Assembly (NCBI RefSeq): GCF_002022685.1
Contig: NZ_CP019789.1
Span: forward strand, 1,116,001-1,180,000
DNA: 64,000 nucleotides
Reading direction: 5' to 3'
DNA from: Bartonella schoenbuchensis R1
Lineage (GTDB): Bacteria; Pseudomonadota; Alphaproteobacteria; Rhizobiales; Rhizobiaceae
Part shown: positions 1 to 10,278 of the stretch, in pieces
How the letters are laid out: each line of letters opens with the position of its first letter
Position numbering within the stretch: position 1 is the first letter of the stretch
Notes under the pieces: generated by a model
Told to the model about the DNA's origin: nothing
Databases searched by the model: none
Seen by the model: only the letters and a program-made list of their open reading frames with translations
Made by a program: the position numbers and the translations under genes

Positions 1-603
1 TGGAAAATCAGCATGACCACCCTGCTCCTGCAATGGAGCATTCTGTGCCACCAATTGATCACCCTGCATTACATTTTGAAGTCTTTGCATGCCACGTGGT
101 GGAACTGTATTCCTATAACCTTGCTCAGGTTGTGCTGTTCTATTGTACTGCTGATAAACATGATTCATAAAATCACCTGCTGTTGCACCAGGGCGCCCAC
201 CATTAAGGGCTATTGCTTGTGAGCTTAACAGCTGGCTTGCTGGTGCATCGGGGTTCTTAATAAGCCTTGCAGCCCCCGCTGGCCCTTGTTGGTGTGCTAA
301 GTAAAGTTCAGCTTCTGAAGGGGCTCTTCCCAAAGCTGTTTGCAAATAACGGATATTGTCTTTGGTTAACCGCGCCATTGCATCAATCGATTGAAGGGGA
401 TCAAACTTATTATCCAGCTTATATTGGCGTGCTGTGGAATCTAAAAATTGATAAAGCCCACCTGCACTACTCTTCTTATTTCTTGCATTGGGATCACCAC
501 CACTTTCTATCATCGCCACGCGTTTAAGAAAGCTTTCGGGTAAATCATACCTTTGTGCCGCTTGGGAAATGGCACTGTGAACATGAGGATGAAAATTAAT
601 CAT
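1..603 (-). CDS. Phage lytic transglycosylase (SLT domain), 3' end missing
   Basis: Reading leftward from an ATG at 603, the frame stays open to the window edge (about 200 residues). Near residue 30 it shows the soluble lytic transglycosylase signature: a catalytic Glu in AMIESGG, followed by SSAGGLYQF and later AELYLAHQQGPAGA. Such enzymes cleave peptidoglycan between MurNAc and GlcNAc. In podoviruses they often form part of an internal virion protein that opens the host wall during DNA ejection. The start overlaps the stop of the upstream gene in a TAATG junction, which suggests translational coupling with the ejection-type protein before it. The C-terminus lies outside the window, so I cannot tell whether this is a free enzyme or the first domain of a longer virion protein. 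Confidence 0.85.
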   Translation of the reverse strand, partial: MINFHPHVHSAISQAAQRYDLPESFLKRVAMIESGGDPNARNKKSSAGGLYQFLDSTARQYKLDNKFDPLQSIDAMARLTKDNIRYLQTALGRAPSEAELYLAHQQGPAGAARLIKNPDAPASQLLSSQAIALNGGRPGATAGDFMNHVYQQYNRTAQPEQGYRNTVPPRGMQRLQNVMQGDQLVAQNAPLQEQGGHADFP

Positions 604-3092
604 TAATTTTTAAGCCATCTAGTATAGCTGCCCGTCGATAGAACATTAAGCAAATTGATGAACTTTACAAGTTCTTCTTGTGTGATTAAACGCTTCTGTT
701 CTGCTTTACGAAACTTGTTAATTAACTCAACAGATTTTTGTCTCGATAACCTAACATCCCCACGTTCATGGGCTGTTATCAGTTCTGCAATATCTCTCTC
801 GACATTTCTATCGATTGATGACACTCCACGCTTTACTGACCCTGTAAAAAAATTCATTATTGTAGTACGAAGGCTAGACTTACTTACATTATCAAGTGCT
901 TCTCCTGCCTTTGATCCGAGCTCACCCTCGTTCCTTGGAAGGCGCGCAAATAACTCTGATCTCTCAACCTCTGGCCGTAAAGCTTTCACCATTTGGTTTG
1001 CTTTATCCTCACCATAAATCAGCCGTAATTTCTCTTGTCCACTTTGCGTATTAAACAAACTTGAAAGATTATTTTCAGGGCTTTGTACATTGGCTGCTGC
1101 ATGTTCTATCTGTGAACGTGCACCTTTTCTAAACGCATCCAGTTCTTTAGATTCCAAGCCTGAAAGCTGATTTTTGATCATATCAAGCGTAACATTCTTA
1201 TCAAACGCTTTTTCACCCTGAGATAAGGCATTACCCAGAGTGCGCTCGTCATGGTAAAATTTGCGCGCCTGAGTATAATATGGAGATGATGTATCTAAAA
1301 CACGAAGCAAACGTTCCTTCACATTCATTAAATCTGCAGCATGTGTTTGATTGTCTTCTCTGAGAGCTAATTTAATCTGATTGTCTATATCGCCCTTTAT
1401 TCTGTGCAAAATCCGCATACTCATTTCTGGATTTTTACGATTTGCCCTAACTGTTTCATCTCCCACATTCAACAAACCCGCAATTGCTTTTTTACGTGCA
1501 TCATTAAACGCAGGACTGTCCTCTAAAAGCTGTAAATCTTTCATAACAGACTCTGCAATGGGTGCAGTAAATGCCTTTTCATAGAGCGGTTCAGCCTCTC
1601 TTTTTGCGTTGTTAATAATGTCTTGCTTTAAATCAAGTGTATTGACTTTCTCACCAAGTGCTTCATTCAGCCTTTCCCTTACACGTTGAGTACTTTCAGC
1701 TTGCCTAGCTCCTAAACGATTGCTCATTGTTGAATGTGTAGGATAGTCTTTTTTTGCCTCTCTTAAGGCCCGTGCAGCAAGCTGATCACTTAAATCAATG
1801 ATCATTGAATCAGGGCCTTTCCACTTTAAAGCCTTGTCAAGATCATGAATACCTGCACTGTCTAAAGCACGACTTATCTCTTTAAGCGCTTTGTTGCTTA
1901 TTTGAACTTCACCTGGTTGACTTCCACGAACCCATTTTGGAAGCGTTTTTTTAACAAAAGAAGGCGTTGCACTAGCTGGTTTTGTGACAAGAGGCGCTGC
2001 TGCTGATAGAGCAAAAGGCGCAGCACCACCAAATAACCCACCAAATCCAGTAGTTACTATAGTATTCCCCCAACCTTCCCCTTCACCACTTCCTGCTATA
2101 GCTCCATAGATTCCACCGATTTTTGCAGCGCGTATTGTATTAAACTTTGCTACTGCTTTTTTTGCCGCTGCTTCCCCTGCAAGTTTCGCCTCTGCCCGTG
2201 TGGCACCTTGCGCTAATGCAGATTGAAATGCTTTTGCCTCTGCTCTACTTGCATAATCTGCAGCTGCACCTGAAGTTCTTGTGGCTGCCTTATTTATAGG
2301 GCTCATTACAGCTTTACCTACAGCTTTTGCTGCTGTAGGAGCACCACGTATAGCACTGGGAATAGCACGTCCAGTAGCAACTGCACCACGTCCAACAGCA
2401 GCAGGAGCAGCACGCATAGCAGCGGGAACAGCGCGTACAGCTGAAGGCATAGCGCGCATAGCAGCAGGAGCAGCACGTATAGCAGCAAGTGCACCACGTC
2501 CAATAGCAGCACCACCCGCTACAACAGGGCCTCCAACTATTGCAGGAACTAGAGCTGCCACACCACCAGCTAAATTACCGGCGAAATAAGCATAAGGATG
2601 CTCTTTTGCCAACAATTTTTGATAATCACGCCTTCTTTTCACCCCGTCGTCATATTTTTCTTTCGCAAAAAGTGCCCCTATTTCATCATCATAGCCCAAA
2701 GTCGCTCCGTGAACTGTCCCCCATCCTAAAGCCTCCTTAATACTCGTTTTAGGGCTATCTTCTTGTGTCGTTGTTTTATTTTGTGTCGTTGTCCCATTAT
2801 TGTTTGCGATAGGAACACTTTTATTTCCCTTATTTTTCGAGAAAAGTTCTCGGAGTTGTTCCGGAGTAAAATCATCTATATGACCAAGAACTTCAGTATT
2901 TTTACGATGAATAAGAGGAGGTTTTGTTCCATTATTGCTTACAATAGGAACATTTTTATTTCCTTTATTCTTTGAGAAAAGCTCTCTAAGCTGTTCCGGA
3001 GTAAAATCATCTATATGACCAAGAACTTCAGTATTTTTACGATGAATAAGAGGAGGCCTTTCCGTCATAATGGGTTGTCTTAACTCAGCCAT
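603..3092 (-). CDS. Putative phage ejection/internal virion protein with N-terminal tandem repeats
   Basis: This is an 829-residue protein if started at the ATG at 3092, which has a good AAGGAAA ribosome site. A longer in-frame start would overlap the upstream gene by about 85 bases. Residues about 10-100 hold two copies of a 45-residue repeat with the core VLGHIDDFTPEQLRELFSKN. A glycine/alanine-rich, membrane-like segment follows, then a run of seven-residue Ala-x-Arg-Ala-x-Pro units (about 2330-2500), then a long helical region to the C-terminus. It lies between another internal protein and a lytic transglycosylase, in the position of P22/T7 ejection proteins. That position, the size and the composition support an ejected-protein role, but I recognise no named domain. 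The 45-residue motif recurs in the opposite-strand membrane protein at 15297-15776. Confidence 0.6.
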   Translation of the reverse strand: MAELRQPIMTERPPLIHRKNTEVLGHIDDFTPEQLRELFSKNKGNKNVPIVSNNGTKPPLIHRKNTEVLGHIDDFTPEQLRELFSKNKGNKSVPIANNNGTTTQNKTTTQEDSPKTSIKEALGWGTVHGATLGYDDEIGALFAKEKYDDGVKRRRDYQKLLAKEHPYAYFAGNLAGGVAALVPAIVGGPVVAGGAAIGRGALAAIRAAPAAMRAMPSAVRAVPAAMRAAPAAVGRGAVATGRAIPSAIRGAPTAAKAVGKAVMSPINKAATRTSGAAADYASRAEAKAFQSALAQGATRAEAKLAGEAAAKKAVAKFNTIRAAKIGGIYGAIAGSGEGEGWGNTIVTTGFGGLFGGAAPFALSAAAPLVTKPASATPSFVKKTLPKWVRGSQPGEVQISNKALKEISRALDSAGIHDLDKALKWKGPDSMIIDLSDQLAARALREAKKDYPTHSTMSNRLGARQAESTQRVRERLNEALGEKVNTLDLKQDIINNAKREAEPLYEKAFTAPIAESVMKDLQLLEDSPAFNDARKKAIAGLLNVGDETVRANRKNPEMSMRILHRIKGDIDNQIKLALREDNQTHAADLMNVKERLLRVLDTSSPYYTQARKFYHDERTLGNALSQGEKAFDKNVTLDMIKNQLSGLESKELDAFRKGARSQIEHAAANVQSPENNLSSLFNTQSGQEKLRLIYGEDKANQMVKALRPEVERSELFARLPRNEGELGSKAGEALDNVSKSSLRTTIMNFFTGSVKRGVSSIDRNVERDIAELITAHERGDVRLSRQKSVELINKFRKAEQKRLITQEELVKFINLLNVLSTGSYTRWLKN
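2787..3056 (-). repeat. Two tandem 135-bp coding repeats
   Basis: Two adjacent copies (2922-3056 and 2787-2921) of a 135-bp unit encode 45 residues each and differ at few positions. The period is an exact multiple of three, so the reading frame is kept. A third, partial copy of about 100 bp lies in the opposite orientation at about 15462-15562. Confidence 0.85.
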
Positions 3093-4913
3093 TGCTTTGT
3101 TTCCTTTTAATACGACCGTCACTATCACGGAATACATCACCTTCTGGTAATGTATCAAACTGTTCATCATCCATCACATATGACGGCAGATTTTGCTGCT
3201 CATCTTGCATTTGCTGTGCCTTATCTTGATTTTTATAAGCCTCAAGTCCGTATGCTTCTTGAACAAGTTTTTGAACAAGTTCAGGTGATACTTCTCCTTC
3301 ACTAAAAAGAAGTATCCGCGTTGCTTTATTGGCTTTCTCGTAAGTATCAATAATCGTTTGGAAAGATTCTTTCATCTGCTCAGGTGAAAGGTCTTGCTCT
3401 AAAGCAGCTATAGAGTTCTGCAGTGCCATAAATTCAACGTTAGATAAGTTCCCAAAGCCCGATGCTCCATTTGGAGAATGATGTTTCATTTGTTGCAATT
3501 TATCAATTGCAATGTTTGCCTTAATAACATTAAGCATAGACTTAAATTGAGAAGCAGGTGTTCCTGGTATGAGCGATTCCCAATAACCCGAAAAACCAAC
3601 AACGCTAGGATTTTTATCCAATTTTTCCTTTAATTTTTTTACCGTTCCAATTAACTGTTCTGCTTTAAAAGAACTGTTTGCAAATTCTGCTTTTTTCTTG
3701 TTCTCTTCATCTATTCTTTTACGCTCTGCATCGCTTCCTGGAATAAGTACAGAACGTAAATTGCCATTTTCATCTTTGACAAACATATGTCCATTCTCAG
3801 GCCTTGAACGCATATTGTTAGGATCATCTGTCCTTTCAGTGCCTTTGAGATATTCAATCTTTCCCGTCTGTGTTGAGATTTGGTAAGCCATATCATCAGG
3901 CAAGCCTCGTGCTTCCTTTTCTTCCTTCGTGAGTATTCTATAGCCCTCCTTAAGGCCAGTAGGGCTTAGCGTATCACTCATGATTTTCATAGAAAGCTCA
4001 GGGTTTTGTGCAATTGCTTGCGCCTCTTCAGCACTATATCCTTTGGATTGTAAAACTTTTAAAACTTGCTGACGTTGAGCCCGCTCACTATTGCCCTGGC
4101 GCAATTGAAGTGCTGCATTCGAAAAACTCTCTTGAGGTGTCTGTCCCGAAGCAAGACCAGCAAAAGAATCCATTAAACGCTCTGAAAATTCCGAATTTTT
4201 AAAACGATCCCATAAACTGCTCGCACTGTACCTATCTTGAGCTTCTACATTACCATTACCTGCATGACCATTACCCCCGCTAATCTTTGGAAAAAGTCTT
4301 CTGCACCATTGGCAAGTTGCTTTGGCTGACCTTGTGAATTAATAAAGTTCTCAGGTGCATTTAAAGATTCTTGTTCTTGCTCTGACTTATCATTTGTCTG
4401 TAAAGCCCTCTCCTCACTCAAAGGCGCATTTTCATTCAAAGGTGCATTCGTCTGCAATTGCTCTGAAGTTAATCCTCCTTTGTTGAGCTCAGCAATATAA
4501 TTCATTGCATCTTTTTGCTGTTGCTCTGCTTCATTTTGTGAAAGCCTATCAATAGGAGAAACAAATTCAGATTGGGGCGCCAACGTCTCACCATACCCTA
4601 GAGAGTTACTCTTATCGTATTGCGGTGTATTGTTTGTTTTGATTGAGTAATCTGATAAAGGAGGCATCTGACTTTTTAAATCTGTAACAGATACAATTAA
4701 ATCTTTAAGCCCTTTTTTACCCGTTTCTTCAGGTTCCTCATAAACGCCTCGAATAAGATCCTGAAGAGTAGCCTTTTGTCGATTATAACGCCTGTCTTGT
4801 TTATTGATATGCTTAAGGAACGGGTCGTAACGGGCAATAAAAGACATAAACCCTTTATTATTGCGGCCATTTTCTTGATCCAAAGGTGGATCTAACTCAT
4901 CAAATCTAGACAT
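3085..4913 (-). CDS. Phage internal virion protein, frameshifted in this sequence
   Basis: Two frames (4913-4245 and 4173-3085) appear to be one gene. The first ends in a nonsense-looking GVMVMQVMVM tail. The second stays open upstream of its ATG with a natural-looking sequence (SSLWDRFKNSEFSERLMDSF). Adding one base to the five-T run (coding strand) at 4291-4295 joins them through FFPKISGGNGHAGNGN into about 609 residues. The protein is hydrophilic, rich in Gln, Asn and Glu and mostly helical, without a domain I recognise. Its place between the S74 fibre and the ejection-type protein fits a podovirus internal (ejected) protein. The start overlaps the fibre stop (TAATG), and the end overlaps the next start by 8 bases (ATGGCTGA). 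The function is inferred from position. Confidence 0.6.
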
Positions 4914-5955
4914 TAGGCAACCCTTTCCATATTAAAACCAAGCTTGCTATAATCAACATGCAAGAATCCGGTGGCAGTATTTAAGAAAACAGCCTCAGGG
5001 TTTGTTGCAAGAACATCTTGCGCCATCACCCCTCGATAACGCTGAGAGCACCCTTTGTAGTTATAATCATAGAGTTTGTGGCCATCTCTATACCCAACCT
5101 CAACAATGTTCTCCTTGGCTCTTCGATCACTCAACCCCGTAAGTCCACCAAAAATGCCCCCAACACCACCAACAGTTGCCCATGGGTTATTTGGAACAAG
5201 CGTTGTCGCTTGCCCTGTTTGTGTCCCGTAATTGCCAGAAACAGCCCCTCCTGCAGCGAGTAATTTACCTAACTGATCCCATTCAAGATTATTCTGTTGC
5301 TCCCATTTTTCTCGCTCTGCATCCAGTTTTTGCTGATTATTGGCATCAATCAAACTTCCCCCGCAAGCGCATTCATATTCGCCTGACCTTGACCTTGGAA
5401 GAAATTTGAAGCACCTGCAAGCTGGTTTTGGTTTGCCTGGTCAATCAAACTATTAGCAGCCATCATATTGTTGACATCTTGGTTATATTGCTGTGACATC
5501 GCTTGGGTTGCGATACCCCCCAATTCATTAGCAAGAACCCCCGTATGCGCCCCTGAACCATAGCGCCCTGCCCCTGACATTGAGCTGTTAATAGAGTTCG
5601 CCGTATTGTTTAAGGTGTTTTGAAGGGCTTCATTAAAGTAAGGGTTAGCGCCTATTTGCGCCCCAGAAGCCATGTTGCTTAAATTTTGACTTGCTGCATT
5701 GGGTCCCGTGGCAAGCCCATTTAAATAGCTGTTATTATAGCTTTGAGCCGTGTTGTTAAGCCCTGTAATCGCACCCAATGTCTGATCACTCAAATTGGTA
5801 ACACGATCCCCCTGATAAACCTCCTTCCCACTGCCATTGTTGTAGAGATTCATCGCATCATTGGCACCAAGCTCAAAAATACCTTGTGCCCACGCAGGAG
5901 GTGCATTTGTCTGTGTCGTGTTTTGTGTCACCTTTGGTTTTTTATTCTTTCCCAT
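4913..5955 (-). CDS. Phage tail-fibre-type protein with C-terminal S74-like domain, frameshifted
   Basis: The frames 5955-5350 and 5353-4913 read as one protein of about 347 residues once one base is added to the G5 run (coding strand) at 5358-5362. The join becomes ALAGGSLIDANNQQKLDAE. The N-terminal part is Asn/Gly/Ala-rich and fibrous (MSGAGRYGSGAHTGVLANEL). The C-terminal part carries the peptidase S74/intramolecular chaperone signature SDRRAKENI, then YDYNYKG and YRGVMAQDV. In the family this domain helps trimer folding and is often self-cleaved. If not joined, the second frame would need a TTG start. Similar single-chain proteins with an xDAEREKWE segment followed by the S74 motif are, as I recall, common in rhizobial podoviruses. 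That is why I favour one gene. Confidence 0.7.
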
Positions 5956-6385
5956 AGTAAAGCTGCTTTCTATATTCTAAAAGATTAACGCAGTAGCCAT
6001 GCGCTTTAAGAGATCTCTCCCATCCACGCCGACCTATGATGATAAGCTCGTCTGCCCCTTGTTCTTTGTAATAGTCCTCAATATGCGGAATAATCTGACT
6101 TAAATGCTGCCCACCTTTTCCACCAAGGGTCACAATAACCGCACGCTTTACCCCTGTAACAAGATGATCCAATTGGGTGGTGAGATGAGCCATAAAATTT
6201 TCATGCTCATCAACGATAATCCAAAGAAGCTTTTCTCCCTTTAAAATATCGCTCAAAAGTGTCTCAAGATCATAATCATCGGGAAACTTATCAATAAAAT
6301 AAGCAATCGATTTTAAGATATCACGCCAATAGGGTGCTATTTGCCAAGCACTCCATTGCTGTGTGTTATAAACCTTCAAATTCAT
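5942..6385 (-). CDS. Phage GNAT-like/internal virion protein
   Basis: The protein has 147 residues. The middle (LWIIVDEHENFMAHLTTQ) followed by AVIVTLGGKGG and DELIIIGRRGWERSLKAHGY resembles the strand order of small GNAT-fold proteins found in T7-like and P22-like virion gene clusters (gp13/gp14 position). I see no clear acetyl-CoA loop, so an enzymatic role is uncertain. It overlaps the upstream nozzle gene by 4 bases (ATGA) and the downstream fibre gene by 14, so it belongs to the late operon. Confidence 0.5.
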   Translation of the reverse strand: MNLKVYNTQQWSAWQIAPYWRDILKSIAYFIDKFPDDYDLETLLSDILKGEKLLWIIVDEHENFMAHLTTQLDHLVTGVKRAVIVTLGGKGGQHLSQIIPHIEDYYKEQGADELIIIGRRGWERSLKAHGYCVNLLEYRKQLYYGKE

Positions 6386-7839
6386 CGGATACCCGCAGGT
6401 TTGAGCGTCACCTCAAAACCTGTTATATGCGTCCATGGCGTGCCTTCTGGTATTCTCAGACGCAACGCGTGATAACGCGCTCGTGAGCGAATATTATACA
6501 TCCCGTGATTATAGCCCGCACAACGCTCTTTAGCCCAATGGAACCGATTGTTATCATCCAGAATAAAAGCAGCCCCAACACTTAATAAACCCTCTGTCGT
6601 ATCGCCTTGAACAAAAGCCTCACTCATCAGGTTTATCTGTCTTGTCGTATTGCCAATCGTCTGTGAGGTAATCACCGCTTCCATCGGCGGGCCAGCAAAA
6701 AGCCCAAATCTATTGTCTTGATTAAACGCTCCTAAGACAGGCGCACCATTTTGCCACATTTTACTATCAAGAGAAGCGGGTAAATCTATCAAGTGCTCTG
6801 AGACTTCATCGAGACCTTCTAAAGTATAACCCATTGCAAATAAGGGAAATAAGAAAAGATCATGCCCCTTGATGACACTCCATGTTTGTAAAATCCAATC
6901 ATACACATAAATATGCATTCCAGCGATATCATCATTAACCGAAAAGTACACCCGTGAATAAATCGGATCAATGCACGCGTGCATTTCATCAAGTGTAAAA
7001 TTATGATAAAGTGTAAAAATCGTTTTATCAACTTTACCAAAACCAATAGGCAGCATCTCACCTTCGTTATTGATCTGGTAAAAACCATCATCAGATACAA
7101 AGAAAGTATGCTCTCCACGGCTTGCAATGGCCATACTGCTTTTGGCTCCTATTTTATCCTTTACTTTCGTAAAACTAAATATAATGCTCGAGCCCGGTAC
7201 AAATGTCGCATGGTAAATAGCCGATCGCATAAAAATAAATGGGTTGGTTGCTTGTGTTGACCCTTGAACATATTCACCATCTGGAAAATCTTGATAATCA
7301 CAGCTGTTTTTCCCAACAGTCCAAAATTCTGCATCATTTAACCCTGACCAATACACACGGTTTGGATAATCTGTAAGCTTCATCAAACAAACAAAATCAC
7401 CCCAAACACGCACAATACCAGCCCGTGGAGGTTCTCCCCTCAAATCATCAAACCTCTCATCCTTTTTTAAAGAAAGCACCTGTGGTGCATCGTTGCTATT
7501 AACAGCAATGACGTAATCCCCAAAAGAAGCAAAAGACCAAGGCGTTGTCTCATTGGCATGATAGAGCGTATCAGGCTTGCTGATATCTTTCCATCCACGC
7601 GTACCATTATCAAACTCGTAAAGCTTTGTTGGTGAACCCACAATGATACGCACACCACCTGATGAGCGCACAGCATACACGCTTAAAATCTCATCGGGAA
7701 ACGGATCTGAAATAGGTGCAACCGTTGGAAAGGGAATATAAGCCTGAGGGGCAGGCAAAACATTCACAATCTCATTCGAATAGCCACTGTTTATAAATGC
7801 AGTGTCTGGTCTAAATTCAGCAATAGGGACAAAAGTCAT
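6382..7839 (-). CDS. Phage tail nozzle / packaged-DNA stabilisation protein (gp10-like)
   Basis: The 485-residue protein is built of beta-rich segments with repeated aromatic-glycine strands (SFGDYVIAVNSND, YPNRVYWSGLNDAEFWTVG, GEHTFFVSDDGFYQIN, IYVYDWILQTWSVI). This pattern is typical of the beta-propeller tail tube/nozzle proteins of P22 (gp10) and related podoviruses. These plug the portal and hold the packaged DNA. It follows the connector gene with a one-base TGATG overlap, which is the expected order. Confidence 0.65.
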   Translation of the reverse strand: MTFVPIAEFRPDTAFINSGYSNEIVNVLPAPQAYIPFPTVAPISDPFPDEILSVYAVRSSGGVRIIVGSPTKLYEFDNGTRGWKDISKPDTLYHANETTPWSFASFGDYVIAVNSNDAPQVLSLKKDERFDDLRGEPPRAGIVRVWGDFVCLMKLTDYPNRVYWSGLNDAEFWTVGKNSCDYQDFPDGEYVQGSTQATNPFIFMRSAIYHATFVPGSSIIFSFTKVKDKIGAKSSMAIASRGEHTFFVSDDGFYQINNEGEMLPIGFGKVDKTIFTLYHNFTLDEMHACIDPIYSRVYFSVNDDIAGMHIYVYDWILQTWSVIKGHDLFLFPLFAMGYTLEGLDEVSEHLIDLPASLDSKMWQNGAPVLGAFNQDNRFGLFAGPPMEAVITSQTIGNTTRQINLMSEAFVQGDTTEGLLSVGAAFILDDNNRFHWAKERCAGYNHGMYNIRSRARYHALRLRIPEGTPWTHITGFEVTLKPAGIR

Positions 7840-8534
7840 CAGAAATCCGTGTGTTGAATCTGTGCAAAGTTTTTACGCCGTGAGGTCTCAATTTGAAGAA
7901 CGTTTAACTGTTCTTGAAACATCGCAAGGGCTGTTGCTGCCATCTGTGGCTCTTTGATAATATTGGCATATAACTCATATTTTGCACGGGTTTTGATAAG
8001 CTCATAAGCTTCCAAAAACCATACAGATGCTTGCCTCGCATTCTCAATGGTTTTAACCCGTATAGGGTCAAGAATAAGCCTGATGGAATAAATATCATCG
8101 GGTGTTGGATAGAAAACAAGCTTTTGTGCAAAATAAGCATAGCGTGTGGGCAAACCATGATGCGCCTCATCAAGCCCTTCAATCTCCATCGGATCTACCC
8201 GCAAAAGCTTTGACTTATTATGATTATTCCCATCAATATAAGCATCAATAATCTGAATAGCCCCACTGATTGAAGGATGAGCCTCATCTCCATAGCGGTT
8301 TTTGCCTTGCAATGTGGTCAAGACAATTTCACGGCTTTCATTGAAGTAAAAAGGAAACCGTTCACAAAAGCGAATAGCTGAAAATATCGCATTTTGAACC
8401 TGATCAACATATTCATTGGTTTGATCATCAATCTCATCTTGAATATCATCAACCATCTGAATAAAATTTTGATCATGAGGAACTATCTCCCCTTTTATCT
8501 CAATGGGGCCACCTGTATGAATCGTAATAGCCAT
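7839..8534 (-). CDS. Phage head-to-tail connector/adaptor protein
   Basis: The protein has 231 residues from the ATG at 8534; an upstream ATG at 8552 is possible. It is largely helical with no transmembrane segments. Features such as SAIRFCERFPFYFNESRE, a central LPTRYAYFAQKLVFYPTPDD and a long C-terminal helix with KTRAKYELYANI are typical of gp4/gp16-type adaptors. These bind under the portal ring. The position directly before the nozzle gene agrees. The assignment rests on architecture and order. Confidence 0.55.
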   Translation of the reverse strand: MAITIHTGGPIEIKGEIVPHDQNFIQMVDDIQDEIDDQTNEYVDQVQNAIFSAIRFCERFPFYFNESREIVLTTLQGKNRYGDEAHPSISGAIQIIDAYIDGNNHNKSKLLRVDPMEIEGLDEAHHGLPTRYAYFAQKLVFYPTPDDIYSIRLILDPIRVKTIENARQASVWFLEAYELIKTRAKYELYANIIKEPQMAATALAMFQEQLNVLQIETSRRKNFAQIQHTDF

Positions 8535-8590
8535 GAATATTATTCCCAACATTTAAAAGGGGGGGACGTAAGGAACAAACGCCCCCTCTT

Positions 8591-9022
8591 TTAACGATTT
8601 GTGTAAAACTCAACAACGATCTCAGCATCCCCTTTGGAGCTTTTCTTGTCTCGTGTAACATAAATCGTATTTTCAAACTGAAGAGGAACACTGCGTGCTT
8701 TTAAAGGCAATTCAACCTCTTTAACACCTTCCGCTTCAAGTACTTGCGTCCCATAATCACTGCCCCCTGGCTTTTTACCAATCGTTGCAGTAGCTCCTTC
8801 AAAATCTGTTAGCGTATAAACAGTAATGCTTTTAATCAAAGCACCCCGCGGTAAAACACCAACCGATGTGGTAAGCCCAGTGTCGCTTGCTTGTATACGC
8901 GAGCGAAAAAAGCTCACCTGCTGTGTATGAATATCACGCCCCTGCAAAACAGGTGGCATGCCTTCATCCGTTGTTTGTGTAAAATCAACAAATGTCTGTG
9001 TGATAGAACGTTGTTTTGTCAT
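8591..9022 (-). CDS. Phage capsid-associated protein, possibly decoration
   Basis: The protein has 143 residues and is predicted mostly beta-strand (PRGALIKSITVYTLTDFEGA, then a C-terminal GDAEIVVEFYTNR). It lies 23 bases downstream of the major capsid gene. Small beta-rich proteins in this place often bind the outside of the shell. I recognise no specific family. Confidence 0.45.
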   Translation of the reverse strand: MTKQRSITQTFVDFTQTTDEGMPPVLQGRDIHTQQVSFFRSRIQASDTGLTTSVGVLPRGALIKSITVYTLTDFEGATATIGKKPGGSDYGTQVLEAEGVKEVELPLKARSVPLQFENTIYVTRDKKSSKGDAEIVVEFYTNR

Positions 9023-9045
9023 GATTAAATCCTATTCATTGATGT

Positions 9046-10173
9046 TTATATGTTATCTTCAACAAAAGATGGGATAACAATGGTGCCAAAGTCTTGTGCT
9101 CCCTGATTAGAATAGGGCAAAGCGTAGCGTGACTTTTTCATGCCAATAATCGTCTTGGCAGCCACGCCAAATCTACGCTCATAATCAAACAGCTCTTCCA
9201 CTAATTTATAGCGTGTTGCTCCATTGCCTTTATTGCTACGCCCATAAGCCATGATGATACTTTGTGCACCAAGCAAAACAGCACGCCGAACAGACAAAAC
9301 AGGCTCTTTAGTCTTTGAATCAACACCATTGGGCACATGTTCAGATTCACGCAAAACAACACCATTATACACCCCTAATGATCCATCAAAAATTGGGTTT
9401 TTAGAGCGGCTTCCACTAAAAACTGCCTTGGTAATGTCAAGCCATTGCCCTTCATCTGTATTGGTACGCAATTGGGTCACCTGTGTTGGGTGAAGATACA
9501 TCACATAGACACTGTCTCCATTAATCCGTACCGGTCTAATCTTAGGATTAGCCAGTTTTGCATTCTGTACAGCTTGATCGATTAATTTGAGATTAAACAC
9601 ATCTTCTTTTGCAAGTGCTTCATCCGTTTTTTTCTGATTTGGGCGAATAACACGCTTACTGCTTGGTTCTAAAGGTTCATTAAAGCCATAATGCACTGGT
9701 TTAAGCGTTACGGTATGCCCTTCAAACTTCATCCATGGTGCTGTATAGCCTGCAGCTTGAATAAAGAACATCATGCTTAAACGGTCTGCATACCAATCAA
9801 CAAGTGCATCCTTTGCTTCATTACGCAAGTTAAACAAAACACGTTGCTGATCAATCGACCCTTCATTTGGAACACGTACAGCATGAGAAAGCTCATTAAT
9901 GCGTATCTTATCACTCATAAACTGAAGCGCTTCTTCATTACCTTCCAGCGTTTGACTTTCGCTAACACCATCACCCATAAGCTGGGTCCGTAATCCCATG
10001 GTAATTGAATCACCCGCTGATTTTCCTGATTCATCCTTCACTTGGATGATACTATTTTTGTTTGTCCCCATAAGCGGTGCAATAGACAATGCTTTTGAGG
10101 TCTCTGTATTGAGCATCTTAGCCCAAGCGCTAACCGCTAATGGGGCATTGATCGTTATTTGTGTTGTCGCCAT
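9046..10173 (-). CDS. Major capsid protein, N4-gp56 family type
   Basis: The protein has 375 residues, a usual length for N4-gp56-type major capsid proteins. Supporting segments are an N-terminal VSAWAKMLNTETSK, then GDSITMGLRTQLMGDGV, a central FNLRNEAKDALVDWYADRLS and a C-terminal ERRFGVAAKTIIGMKKSRYA. It forms the HK97-fold shell. It lies after the scaffold gene, as in P22-like heads. The 105 bases between the two genes (10174-10278) hold no other gene. Confidence 0.8.
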   Translation of the reverse strand: MATTQITINAPLAVSAWAKMLNTETSKALSIAPLMGTNKNSIIQVKDESGKSAGDSITMGLRTQLMGDGVSESQTLEGNEEALQFMSDKIRINELSHAVRVPNEGSIDQQRVLFNLRNEAKDALVDWYADRLSMMFFIQAAGYTAPWMKFEGHTVTLKPVHYGFNEPLEPSSKRVIRPNQKKTDEALAKEDVFNLKLIDQAVQNAKLANPKIRPVRINGDSVYVMYLHPTQVTQLRTNTDEGQWLDITKAVFSGSRSKNPIFDGSLGVYNGVVLRESEHVPNGVDSKTKEPVLSVRRAVLLGAQSIIMAYGRSNKGNGATRYKLVEELFDYERRFGVAAKTIIGMKKSRYALPYSNQGAQDFGTIVIPSFVEDNI

Positions 10174-10278
10174 TTTTTTAAATGCCTTTCTTCATCTTGG
10201 TTAAAAAATTGCCGCACTTGTGCAGCATAACCAAGCACCATCACTTGGTTATCTCTGATGAGCTAAGATGCATGTCTT

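Noticed and set aside
13..527. Rightward frames of 69 and 86 residues
   Set aside because: They lie antisense to the lytic transglycosylase frame, have no ribosome sites and read as shadow translations.
5350..5362. Programmed -1 ribosomal frameshift in the tail-fibre gene
   Set aside because: The site lacks a classical slippery heptamer, and the same type of break occurs in ten other unrelated genes, so sequence error is more likely.
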